Below, in pieces: positions 42,159 through 53,745 of a stretch of 64,000 nt of DNA. This DNA is from Alopecurus myosuroides. Lineage: Eukaryota > Streptophyta > Magnoliopsida > Poales > Poaceae. Under the pieces are notes generated by a model that saw only the letters and a program-made list of their open reading frames with translations, did no database searches and was not told where the DNA came from. The translations under genes were made by a program, and so were the position numbers. The DNA lies in NCBI GenBank assembly GCA_028641055.1, contig CM054059.1, positions 112,356,263-112,420,262 of the forward strand, read 5' to 3'. Numbering within the stretch: position 1 is the first letter of the stretch; each line of letters starts with the position of its first letter.

Positions 42159-45100
42159 AGGACAATTTCCGGGTTGAGTGGCTCACCTTCGAGGTGGTCA
42201 AGCTGCGCAGCCCTTATCACGCGCTATTCGGAAGGCCGGCTTATGCTAAGTTCATGGCCAGGCCGTGTTATGTGTATCTACAGCTAAAAATTCCGGGTCC
42301 CAAGCAGACCATCACCATACATGGGAGCCGGGATATAGCGGCTGAGTGCGACGAAGGAGATGCGGCAATGGCTGAACAAGCTTGCAGAAAATAGGAACTC
42401 AGGTATTACCGGTCTCAAGTAGACCCGGATGACAGGACAGCGTTAAAAAGGCCGAATACTGAAGATGAGAGAGCGAAGTTCAAGGCAGCGCAGGACACCA
42501 AGATGGTAGCTTTTGTCGAGGGTGATCCCTCTAAACAATTTGCTCTAGGATCTAACTTGGACAGCGAGCAGGAAAAAGCACTTGTGGAGTTCATTCGTTC
42601 GAATCAGGATGTGTTTGCCTGGACGCCCAGCGATATGCCGGGTATCCCTACAGAGCTGGCAGAGCACAGTTTGCACGTTGATCCCAAGTCCAGGCCTGTG
42701 AAACAGGGCCTGAGAAAAATGAATGAAGAAAGAAGGAAGGCTATAGGAGAAGAAATTGCACGGCTCCTTACAGTCGGCTTTGTCATGGAAGTATTTCACC
42801 CGGAGTGGCTAGCAAATCCGGTTCTCGTAATGAAAAAGACCAATGAGTGGAGAATGTGCATTGATTATACGAGTCTCAACAAGCATTGCCCAAACGATCC
42901 GTTTGCACTACCAAGGATAGACCAGATCATAGATGCGGTGGCTGGAAGTGACCTATTATGTTTCTTGGATGCATATTCCGGGTATCATCAGATCAAGCTC
43001 AAGAAGGAAGATTGGGAGAAAACTTCGTTCATAACCCTTTTTGGGGCCTTTTGTTAAAATACCATGACGTTTGGATTGAAAAACGCTGGCGCAACCTATC
43101 AGCGGTGCATTCAGAAGTGCTTTGAGGACCAAATTGGACGCAATGTCCACGCATACGTGGATGATGTGGTGATAAAGACCAGGAAAGCGGAGACATTTAT
43201 TGATGATCTAAAGGAAACATTCAAGAACCTGAGAAGGTACCAGATGAAACTTAACCCGACAAAGTGTGTCTTTGGAGTCCCAGCCGGGAAATTACTCGAC
43301 TTCATCGTTTCCGAAAGAGGAATTGAGGCAAATCCGGATAAAATCAAAGCTATCCAGAGTCTGAAAAAGCCGGAAAATTTGAAGCATGTTCAGAAGCTGA
43401 CAGGGTGCGTAGCAGCGCTTAGCCGGTTTATATCCAGACTCAGAGAGAAGGCAATACCCTTGTACCGACTCTTGAAGAAATCTGATAAATTCATATGGGA
43501 CCAAGAGGCGGACAAGGCGTTCGAGGCATTAAAGAAGCAGTTATCTGAGGCACCAGTCCTAGCAGCCCCGGGCCCTAAAGAGCCCATGCTATTATACGTT
43601 GCAGCCGGGCCTCGGGCGGTTAGCGCAGTGGTTGTTGTCGAGCGTAAGGAAGATGGAAATATCACCCGGTCCATAGGCCGGTTTATTAGGTCAGCGAGGT
43701 ATTATCAGAGGCAAAACAGCGCTACCCACATTGGCAAAAGCTGGTTTTCGGGGTCTTCATGGCCAGCCGGAAACTGAAGCCGTATCTTCAGGAACACCCC
43801 ATAACAGTGGTTAGTTCTATACCAATGTCAGATATCATCAGAAACTCCGATGCAACGGGTAGAATAGCCAAGTGGGCGATCGAGATGGGAGATTACCACA
43901 TCAACTACGAGCCCAGGTCAGCAATTAAATCTCAAGCTCTAGTTGATTTCATTAACGATTGGACTCACACAGGCATGCCCACCATGGCTCCAAACTCCGA
44001 GTCTTGGATAATGCACTTCGATGGTTCCAAGCAATACGAGGGATCAGGAGCTGGAGTAGTGCTAACTTCACCCAAAGGAGACAAGTTAAGTTACGTGTTG
44101 CAGATTCACTTTGATTGTTCCAATAACCTGGCCGAGTATGAGGCCCTATTGCACGGCTTAAAAGTAGCCAAGAAGATGAACATTAAGAGGATACGATGCT
44201 CTGGAGATTCGGACCTTGTGGTACAACAGGTCTCAGGAACTTGGGATAGAAAAGATGCAACTATGGCAGCATACCGCAGAGAGGTGGACAGAGTTGCCGG
44301 ATGTTTTTCCGGGTATGAGGTGGAGCACATAGACAGAAGAAAAAACGAGGCGGCAGACGCACTTTCCAGACTTGGCTCGCGCAGAGAGCCGGTTCCACCT
44401 AATGTTTTCCTAGATGAGCTATGGCGACTATCAGTTAAAACTGAGTCTGAGGAGGAACTGACAAACCAAGACCCGGATTTGGAGCTCGTGGCCACAGTAC
44501 GGGATGTTCCCGAGTGGACAGAGCCGTTCCTGGCCTACCTATCACGGGGCGAGTTACCACAGCAGGAGATGTTAGCAAGACAAATTCTGAGGCGGGCAAA
44601 AGGATATTCTATCATCAATGGGGAGTTATACAAAAGAAGTGCAGCAGGAGTCTTTCTGCGCTGTGTAGCACCAGAAGAAGGCCGACAGATCCTCAAGGAG
44701 ATCCATGAAGGTGATTGTGGGCATCATGCATCCACAAGATCCCTCGTGGCCAAAGCTTATCGACATGGTTTCTTCTGGCTCCCGGCCCTAGCAGACGCGG
44801 AGCGCTTGGTGGCAAGGTGTGACGGATGTCAAAGGTACGCTCGCCAAACCCATGTGCCGGCTATGGAACTGCGGACTATCCCGTTAACCTGGCCGTTCGC
44901 TGTTTGGGGTATGGATATGGTTGGCCCCTTCCACATGTCACCTTGCAAAAAGACACATCTCTTAGTGGTTGTTGATAAGTTTACCAAGTGGGTTGTGGTC
45001 ATTCCAGTTACCAATTGTGAAGCAATTACAGCAGTCAAGTTCCTGAAAAGGATTATCTATCGGTTCGGGTACCCCCACAGCATAATTACCGACAATGGAA

Positions 45101-45795
45101 CCAACATGTCCCTTGGCGAGATGGAAAAGTTCTGTGGAAACAATGGCATCCGTTTGGACATAGCCTCAGTGGCCCACCCACAGGCTAATGGACAAGTGGA
45201 GAGAGCAAATCAGGAATTGCTTTGTGGATTAAAGCCACGGTTGCGAGTCCCGTGTATCAGAGCTGCTGGTGCATGGGTTGAAGAGTTACCTTCGGTAGTT
45301 TGGGGTATCAACACCACACCTAACAGATCTACTCAGATGACACCGTTTTTCATGGTTTATGGTGCAAAGGCGGTGTTGCCAAGTGACATTATTTATGATT
45401 CGCCTCGAGTATCGGCTTATGTCGAGGTGGAGAACGAGAAGACCCGGCAAGACGCCGTGGATATGCTAGAAGAGGAAAGGGAACAAGCTTTGGAGAGATC
45501 AGCCATATATCAGTAGGATCTGCGGAGATATCATAGCCGGCGCGTGAAAACCAGGGTCTTCCAGGAAGGAGATCTGGTTCTGCGCTTGGAGCAATCAAAG
45601 GAAGGAAAACACAAGTTATCACCGCCATGGGAAGGACCGTTCATCATAAGTCGGAATCTGCACAATGGATCATATTACTTGATAGATGCGAGGGAAGAGT
45701 CGGCTACGGTTAATGACACCGCTCATACCACTTCATCTATGCAAGAGAAAGAAAGACCATGGAACGTGGCTCAGCTACGTCCCTACTATACTTAG
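42023..45795 (+). pseudogene. pol: Pol of element B (protease end, RT, dual RNase H, integrase), five lesions
   Basis: Continues gag-protease in another frame. RT core: FLDAYSGYHQIKL and YVDDVVIK (about 43,154). First RNase H at about 43,500-43,760. Second, archaeal-type RNase H at 44,010-44,260 (MHFDGSKQYEGSGAGVVL, SNNLAEYEALLHGL, CSGDSDLVVQQV), diagnostic of the Tat lineage. Integrase: H..H-C..C (GDCGHHASTRSL...CDGCQRYARQ), then WGMDMVGPF, ITDNGTN and NGQVERANQE as the D, D, E positions. A C-terminal PPWEGPFIISRNL segment follows. Lesions: frameshift at about 42,157, TAG at 42,392-42,394, TAA at 43,055-43,057, frameshift near 43,740-43,755, TAG at 45,514-45,516. It needs enzymes in trans. 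Confidence 0.9.
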
Positions 45796-46933
45796 TACAG
45801 GCTAGATTCACAAAGCGGAATTGCACGATGTAACATGCAGCAGGTTTCAGACGCACTCTTTTCCTATCCAGGGTACCTAAGGGGACTGGAGGGTTTTTAA
45901 TGAGGCGGCTTGCTGACCTAACTTTTCTCATATCAATAAAGAGATGGTTAAACAATATATTATTTCCTTTTCATGTGTTTTTATCCAGTTTTTATTTCTG
46001 TTATGTTTCTTATCCTTCTTCCAGGTAAGTATTATTTACTGTTTTTAGTACATTTGTTTCTTTAGCAGTTTGCATATATTTAGGTTTTGGGGGCTGATTG
46101 CTTGAATAGCACAGTTACAAACTCAAAGACCCGGCCAGGATGCCTATGAGTTATAAGGGCCGATTACTTGCAAACAAGTACGGCTGCAAGCTTATAACCA
46201 GACAAAGGAGCCAAACTTTCTTGACTTTTCTTACTTAAGCTCGATGTGACTCGCACTGAAGTGGCATGATTTGCTCGCATATGATCACAATCAGTCATGA
46301 TGCCCAATGGGACTTGCCTGACCCTGTCTTCGTATAGATGTAGCAACATGATTATCCACGCGAAAGCCGGCTTACAGTACAAGAGAGTCAAAAGGGTCAT
46401 CTAAACCACAAGTTATGCAGAGTACAGGGTTAACAACCGGAAACTCACAATTTATTAAGCATAACTTCAAAACCTATGTGAAACGGCTCTAGGTTTTGGG
46501 CTTAGCAAAAAAGATTTGTTCTCTTTGAAAGACCCAACACCCTAGACTCGGAAGTTCGGGCCTTGGGGACTTGGGAATTTGCAAAAAAGAAACAAATTAT
46601 TTAGCTAATAAGCTCAAAAACCCAAAAATCCGAGTCTTGGGGACTTGGGGACTTAGAGAAAAGTCCACCTGTCAAAACCCATGAAACCCGGAAACCGAGT
46701 CTCACAAAAGAAACCATAAAGAAAGTCGGAATATCAAGAATAAATAAGCTCAAAAGAAGATAGATATCATATTCATCCAAAGGCCAGAAGGGCCACGAAA
46801 GCTATTAAAGTTTCAAAATTTATTACAAACCATGATAGCAGTATCAAAGGTGCACAGGCGCACCATCAAAAATAATTGTTTAAAAGGCCCATTGGCCGAA
46901 TGACGCATTGGATATGACAACGGATAGAAAAGA
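45796..46933 (+). other. Post-pol non-coding region of element B
   Basis: Between pol and the antisense gene. The first 650 bp match the terminal part of element A in reverse complement, so the stretch is conserved in the family. No supported gene. Confidence 0.6.
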
Positions 46934-49900
46934 TTACTCGGCATCTTGGGTTGAGGCATCCATCTTGTCCTTGCCCTTGCCAGCCGGGTCCTGTTCCTTG
47001 ACTTGTTCTTCAGCAGTCTTGGTAGCAGCAGCATCCGGATTAGCAGTGGCACTGGCACGCGAAGGAGGAGGGACAACTGGCGTGGAGCTAGCAGGCGCAG
47101 TATTGGCTTCAGCTTTTTTCTTCGTAGCTTCTTCCCTCAGTTGGGCAGATTCCGCCTTCCACCGCGCCAGCATGTCAAAGGGCTTCGGAAGATCCGACTT
47201 AATTGCCCTATCTTGTGCATCATACGGCGGCACCATCCGGCTGACATCCAAATTGCCGGCAATCAGGCTGGCTGCGTGACGAACTTCTGTCGGAATGGCC
47301 TTGTAATGTTTAGGTAAAAACGGGGAGCCATCGTGGTTGAACTCTGGAAACCCGCCAACAAGCTTTGTCGGGTCAAGCTTGGGAAAGTATGCTTTCGCCA
47401 AGGCAAGACCCTGGGTCACCCCAACCTTGCAAGATGAACGCTTCCAGTGTTCAATCCACTCGGGGATGGTAGAACACGCATCAAGCAGCGCGTTCAAACC
47501 ACCATTCCCAGTGCTTGGACACCTGACAGCTTTCACGGCCCACTTAGTCCCAGCACAGAGCTGCCGGATGGTGCTCTTTACCTTCTTCAGCAGAACTACT
47601 TCATCCACATCCAGAATTTCCTCATCATCCCCTGCAGAAAAGCAGAAACATCCAAAGTTAGGAACCCCGAGTATCCCCCAGAACATCCAGACAAATTTAA
47701 AGATCAGTCAGTCGGGAAATTTTACATATCAGAGAACGATAAGTGTCGGCGATCTGGCCCGACAGCTCGTTCACCCTATCCACTGCAGCATTGCATCTCT
47801 TCTTATTCTTCTTTGCCTGCTTCCCGGCTTTCTTAGCTTCAGCTTCAGCCGATTCACGTAGCTTCGTTTCCCCCTTGAGAAGTTTATCGGCTCTAGCCAA
47901 CTCCTTCTCAGAGTGCGTTACGAAGGCCTATACGAAAACACAAAGAAATGTCAGTCGGACAAAACAAAAGTATCAGTCGGCTATGTATGAAAGTTCCAAG
48001 CAAATTATGCATAAGTTCACTCGGAACTTGGGGACTATATGAGTATACAAGCAGTATTAGTACAGTTTACCTCGTGTTTAGCTATCAGGGCCTCCAGGAT
48101 ACCCACTTCATCAGCTCTCAAAGTATGTAGAGCATCGAGCATCTCAGCAAAGCTCATGTCTTCGGGCTTGGTGCCGGAAGACCCGGCTGCCTGGTAACCC
48201 GGAGTAGGAGTTTGATCCGGCTTTGGAGACGATACCTGGGTGGCCTGGGGGTCAGGGATGGGGGTACCCATCCTTGTACCCAAGACTCCCGCGTCCTCAT
48301 CACCGGTTCCATCAGCATGCTTTGGAGACCCGGCATCCTGCTTGGCCGAGTCTATTGGGGAATCTTGCCCCTTGGCTTCTTCTTCTTCAGGGCCGCCAGT
48401 CGCGGCATGTACATCATCAATCGGGCCTTCAGTGTCCCGGGTATCTGTCTCCATGTTCTCCGGGTCACTGAGTATGACTTGGGCGCTAAGTAAAAGAGAG
48501 AAAAATAGTTAGCGATATTGAATGAAAATTATCAAATACACGAGGATATCATATAGCAAAAGCTCACCCGGTGTTCACGGCATAATCTGGTGGGAGCTCG
48601 CTGCTGGAAGCAAAGGAGGCTGTCACAGGACCCGATATAGGGACCCGGAACTGTCCGGCTAGTGGATGGTTGGGGGAGGGGTGACGTTGAGGTGAGTTGG
48701 AAGGTTGAGATGGAGGAGTTACGGCACGGCGAGCTGGTGGTGAGGAGATACCCGGGTTGAGGGGATCGTCACCCGGGGAACTCCGGGTCACCCTGCGTTT
48801 GGCTGAAGGCGGGTCCTTCAAGTGTGATGGGTTGGATAGTTGTTGGTTAAGTTTACACATGTTAGCAAAAGAATAAGGTTCAGAGGACATGAGGGAGTAG
48901 GGAACCTTAGATACCACTCCTCTGGTTTTCCTCTTGGCCCCAACCGTTACATCTTGTTCAGTTTCGCTTTTATCGGACTCGGTAGCCTCCGGGTCCTCCT
49001 TGTCGTCCTTGTCCTCCAACCCTGAAAGCCGAGAATGTATAGTCGGAAAAAGTGAGATATGTGAAAGCAAAATGGTGTAAGTGAAGTTGATCGAAGACCC
49101 GGACAATACCTTCATCATTATCAACCGGTTCTTCATCTTCTTCCGGGTCTCCGGAGGAAGGGGAGGTCTCAATATTCCAAAAGACGTTATCAGCCTGAGG
49201 TAAAAGCATGAAAATGAGAGTTAGTGGTCGTATCAAGTCAAAGTATGAGGATAAGTGTATAAGTATCGGATTTTACCGCTGGAGCCGGGTTATCCCGGGT
49301 AAACGGTGCTAACCCGGCGATGTTCTTGATCACCTCCAACTTCTCTGTCAAGAAACTCTTGATGGTCTTGTTGGTATCGCCAGCCGGATAATTCTTTGAA
49401 GAGTATCGGAGCGCGTCCATGACGTGCCCCGAGTAGTCGCACATCAGCTTGGCGCGAACGGAATTGGGTTGGATCCGGAAGTCCACCCATGTCTTAACCA
49501 AGTTAAGCGCAAGGAGGCCTTGGGCAGAAAGAACGGCTATTTTCACTAAGAGGGGCTGGATGGCTTCCCTGTCCGACTCAGGGGCAAAGGCATTAAAAGT
49601 ATCGGAGATATCTAGGAGACCCTCCGAGTAACCCGGCAATTTCCTCTCGCCGGGTGGGGAGGTGTCTCGGCAGTAGAAAAAAGAAAGCTGCCAGTGCTTA
49701 ACGTGTGAATTGAGGGTGAGAGTCGGCATGGGTGAATTCTTGCGGCGCTGGATAGAAACCCCGCCGCAAGCCAAGAGCGCCCCGTCACCTCTTTCGTGGC
49801 ACGGTTTGCACTGGAAAAGTCCTATGAAGAGAGCCAAATTTGGCGGAATGCACAAATAAGACTCGCAAAGGACTATGAAGTGGGTTATGTTCAACATAGA

Positions 49901-50206
49901 GTTAGGCCATATGTCGAACACCCGGAGGCCGTAGTGGTTAAGGACCTCGCGGAAAAAGGAGTGACCCGGGGGGCGAAACCCCCGGATCACATGTTCGACG
50001 AAGCATATTACCTCGTCCGGATTAGGGGAAGGCCGGGTCTCGTCACCCGGCACCCTCCAGTGAATCTCCTCCTGAGGGGGGAGGACGCCCAACTCGGCCA
50101 GCTCCTCCAGCTTGGCCTTGGTCACAGTGGATCGCGCCCAGTTGGCGGATATGGATTGGGTCATTCTTGGCTTAGCCGGCTGCTTCCCTTTGTGCTTGGG
50201 GGCCAT
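46934..50206 (-). CDS. Antisense extra gene of element B, gypsy-type transposon protein (Transposase_28-like), six exons
   Basis: Minus-strand exons: 50206-49277, 49194-49110, 49021-48568, 48485-48071, 47927-47726, 47631-46934. All junctions are GT-AG, phases agree at every join, and the total is 2784 nt (927 codons plus stop). Exon 1 starts MAPKHKGKQPAKPRMTQS and contains the domain I recognise as the putative plant gypsy-type transposon family (PF04195): FVEHVIRGFRPPGHSFFREV, then HYGLRVFDIWPNSMLNITHF and the GGVSIQRRK segment. Middle exons are acidic and proline/serine-rich; exons 5-6 are likely helical (KELARADKLLKGETKLRESA). The last exon holds a VDEVVLLKKVKSTIRQLC region and an A/T/P-rich tail. 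Such antisense ORFs between pol and the 3' LTR are known in Tat elements; their function is unknown. The frame is intact here, unlike pol. Confidence 0.75.
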
Positions 50207-51000
50207 TGGTTCAGTCTGCAAAATACAAAGCAAAGTGCACGAGACGTTAAGACTCGGAAATCATGAGTTGTCCGAGTATCCACAAGCAGTATCAGTAAGA
50301 GGCATGGAAACTATGAGATTTCCGGGTATTACTGGGCAGAGCGAAAATTACAAAATATCCGGGTATTGACAGACAGCACAGAAATTATGGGGTATCTACG
50401 TATCGGCAAGTATTCACGAAAAAAGGTTGATTGCCTATGTATATAGTGCAAGTAAAACAACCGGAAAAGGAGGATTTTCCGGGTGTCTATGAGCAGCCGT
50501 GGAAATCTGGGTGAACTACATCCAGATTGGAAATTGTGCTATCGATTTCGCGGAGAAATTAATGACTATAAGCAATAGGGGAGTGATGTGTGGTCATCTA
50601 TTAGGCAATTGGATGGACTAAGGAGGAGCTATGCGACCTAATCCGGCGCGGGGCGAGAAATGGCCCGCGGCGGACCAAGATCCAGTCTAGTTCGAACGGG
50701 GAAATTTGAAGCAAGATCAATGAAAGTAAGAAGCTAACCGGTGTGGATTGGAGCAGGGCGCGACGGCGGCAGATAGCACAGTCGTGATGTCCCCTTGCGA
50801 CTCCCGGCGGGCAGCTCGGGGGCGCGGCGGCGGAGTTTGGCGGCGGCGCGAGGCGAGCCGTGGAAGAGCGTAACTGGCGGCGGCTTTGCTCCGGCGGCGT
50901 GCACGAGGTCTCCGTGGTGGCGCTCTGTGAGCTCGGTTGAGGAAGCACTGGCGAAGAGGAAGAAGAAGGTGGAATGGACCGTTGGGGTTAGGTCACCAGG
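50207..51000. other. Element B internal region upstream of the antisense gene
   Basis: This should hold the promoter and leader of the antisense gene. GC-rich at 50,740-50,960, interrupted at 51,001 by the solo LTR. No additional gene is supported. Confidence 0.45.
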
Positions 51001-52365
51001 TGTAACATCCCAAGTATGAAAAATAGCCATTAGAATGTTTGCTCTCTGTTATTTTATGTTTTGCATCATGACATCATGTTCATTGCATTTGTTTTGCTTT
51101 GTTTTCCAATTGTTTCCCTCTGTTTTCATTTGTTTTCCTCTGTTTTCTATTTGAATTTCAACTCAAATTTTAAACCTTTTGTTTCATACTTGTGATGTTA
51201 CAATTTCCAAAATGGTATTTCAAATCAAAACAATCAATTGTTTCCATCAAACCATAAGGTTCAAAACTAATTAAAATGATGGCTTTTAATATTTCACTTA
51301 ATTCAAATGATGTTCAAATTCAATTGCAAATTACAAGCAGCACCCAACTTTAACTATCAAAATTACAAAACAATTCACTCACTTGTTTCCAATTAAACTT
51401 GAATTTTAAAACTTATTTTGCTTAAGTTCAATTATTTCAATTAATATTAAAATTCATTCAAATTCCAACCAAATTGCAAACAACAAAATCTTTTGAAATA
51501 CTTTGAAAACAAAAGTGGCACTAAATTGATGTTACAAAAAATAAGCACTACACAATTGTTTTCCTAATTTTTCTACCCCTAAAAACCTCTCTTTTCTTTC
51601 CTATTCCAATCTGCAAAAAAAAAGTAAGAAAGGGAAAAATAGAAAACAGCAAAGGGAGAGAGGGGCAGGCCCAGCCCAACTCCCCCTTGGCCCATACCCC
51701 TTCGATCTCTGTCTTCCTCCTCTGTACGGCTCAACATCGAAGGCACCCACGTTGACAGAGAAGGGGAGCAACGGTGCAGCTCCTCCCCCTCCCCCTTATA
51801 GCTCGAACCCTAGCCCTAGGGTTTCCCCTCTCCTCCCCTCTTCCTCTCTTCCCCGCCGTTTTCCCTCTTTCTTCCACCTCCTCCCTCTGCTCTCTTCTCT
51901 CTGTATCTCTGTAGCTATCTGAACCTGAAACCACACCGAAATCCTCCTTTTCCCTCCGGCGATCGCCTCCGGGAGAGCCCCCCTCCGGCCAGGGTAGGCG
52001 CGGGAATGGATTCCCCGCGCCCCCCCTCTTCCTCCTTCACCCCTCGACAAGGGCCGGGAGGGCTCGGAGCGCCGCCGCCATCCAGCTCCGTCGCCGTCGC
52101 CTCCCTGCTGCCCCGACCTGCTCCTCCTGTCCGCTCGAGGTGAGCCACCTCGATCCCCTTCCTCCCTCCCTCCTTCCTCTAGCCGCCCGCGAGCACCACA
52201 GCCACGCACGTCCTAGGCGCCCTCCCGCGCAGCAGCAGCACCTCGAGCCTCCTCGCCGGCGACCATCCCTCATCGTTCTGTCCGCGTGCAGTTTCAGATT
52301 CAGAAAAGACACAGCGAACTGAACCATATAACCCCTCGGCCCCCCTTCCTATCAACAGCACACAG

Positions 52366-52432
52366 CCACCGCAGTGGTTCTCCCTCTCTGCGCGCACCCG
52401 CGAGGTGGGGGGTTCGAATCCCACCCCCCACA
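52366..52432 (+). other. tRNA-like / SINE-head-like motif inside the solo LTR
   Basis: GGTTCGAATCC (52,411-52,421) is a perfect pol III B box and T-loop, flanked by complementary arms (ggtgggg and ccacccc). About 45 bp upstream gcagtggttctccc resembles an A box. No full cloverleaf can be folded, so it is not called a tRNA gene. Confidence 0.45.
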
Positions 52433-52519
52433 GGATTAACCCCATTTTCCTTTTTATTTTTTTCACAACCCAAACAAACTGATAATCACACCCAGGTCCC
52501 TGCTGGTAACTTCTAGGCC

Positions 52520-53710
52520 CCTGTAACTTTTTTCTAAGTCCCTGGATATTGTATAAAATGGCAGAATACTACTTAAACTTCACAATTGCATAAATAAATC
52601 ATCTCAACTCCAAATTCAACTTTTTAAACATGTATTTTGTACCAAATTGAATTGTCTACCTAAATATAAATTTTGTTTACTGTTTTGAATATTTTAAATT
52701 GGTGCAATATTTGAAAACTTGTTTAATTCACTTAATTATGCAAAATTCATAACTTGGGCATAAAAATTCCAAATTCAACAAACTAAATATGTTTTCCATT
52801 CAATTTTTCATGTACTTTCATATCAACTTTGTTTGCTGTTTTGAATAATTTAAATTGCTGAAAACAACTGTTTCTTATTTATTGCATTTAAAATTGCCAA
52901 AATAATAACTTGCTCATTTTAAATCCAATTTCAACAAATAAAATATCTTTTCCATGCTAAATTAAACCACCTTACCAAATATAAACATTGTTTAAATTAT
53001 TTAATATTGTTAAATTCATAACTTGGTCAAATTATTTTCTTTTTGAAACTATAAAATATGTTTTAAAACCAGAAAAGTATAAACTTTTCAAATATGAATT
53101 TGCTTAAATGTTTTGAACAAATAAAAATTCAATTAAATTCAAACTTGAATTAAATCCTTTTAAATCTTGTTTAAACTTGTTTAGTTCATGAGTAAATTAT
53201 TCTAAATCCTTTTTCAACAAGTGAAACATGTAATCCACCTAAAATTATGTGTTCTTTCCAAATATGAACTTTGTTATCTGTTTTGAACACTTAAAATTGG
53301 TGAAAACAACAATGCTTGTGTACCACCTTTAAGAAGCAAATTTTCATAACTTAATAAATAAATTTCCAAACTTGGTAAACCTTATTTCAAATTGTTTCTA
53401 TTGTTGTTTTCTTTCTGTTTTCCTCATCCATGCATCATGCTAATTCACTTACACAAGTTGATTAGTTGTAAAACAATTGTTTCAACCTTAATTCCTGGGT
53501 TTTCCATATGCAATCCAAATTGCATATGGGTCCATTTAAACATGTTATCTTGTCAACTAGTTTATTTTGGTGCATCAATTAAATGGTCATGCATCATCCC
53601 ATGTTTGTGCACTATGCCATGTTATTGATTGTTTGTCTCTCTGCGTTGTTTGTTTGCTTCTTCTCGGATAAACGACGACGTTGAGACCGACGATACTTAC
53701 GACACCCCTT
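52520..53710. other. AT-rich part of the solo LTR
   Basis: Long AT-rich, gene-free sequence with recurrent aactttgtttgctgttttg phrases (about 52,670, 52,830 and 53,270), suggesting old internal duplication within the LTR. Confidence 0.5.
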
Positions 53711-53745
53711 CTAAGGCTGGTGCCAATGCACCGCCCACTATTCAC

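Noticed and set aside
46908..50266. Plus-strand ORFs opposite the antisense gene of element B
   Set aside because: They show no domain, whereas the minus-strand exons join in phase and carry a recognised domain.
52401..52432. A genuine tRNA gene at the GGTTCGAATCC motif
   Set aside because: No acceptor stem or convincing anticodon arm can be paired; kept only as a tRNA-like motif.
51796..52516. Gly/Arg-rich ORFs on both strands in the solo LTR
   Set aside because: GC-rich low-complexity sequence with no conserved motif; overlapping frames on both strands.
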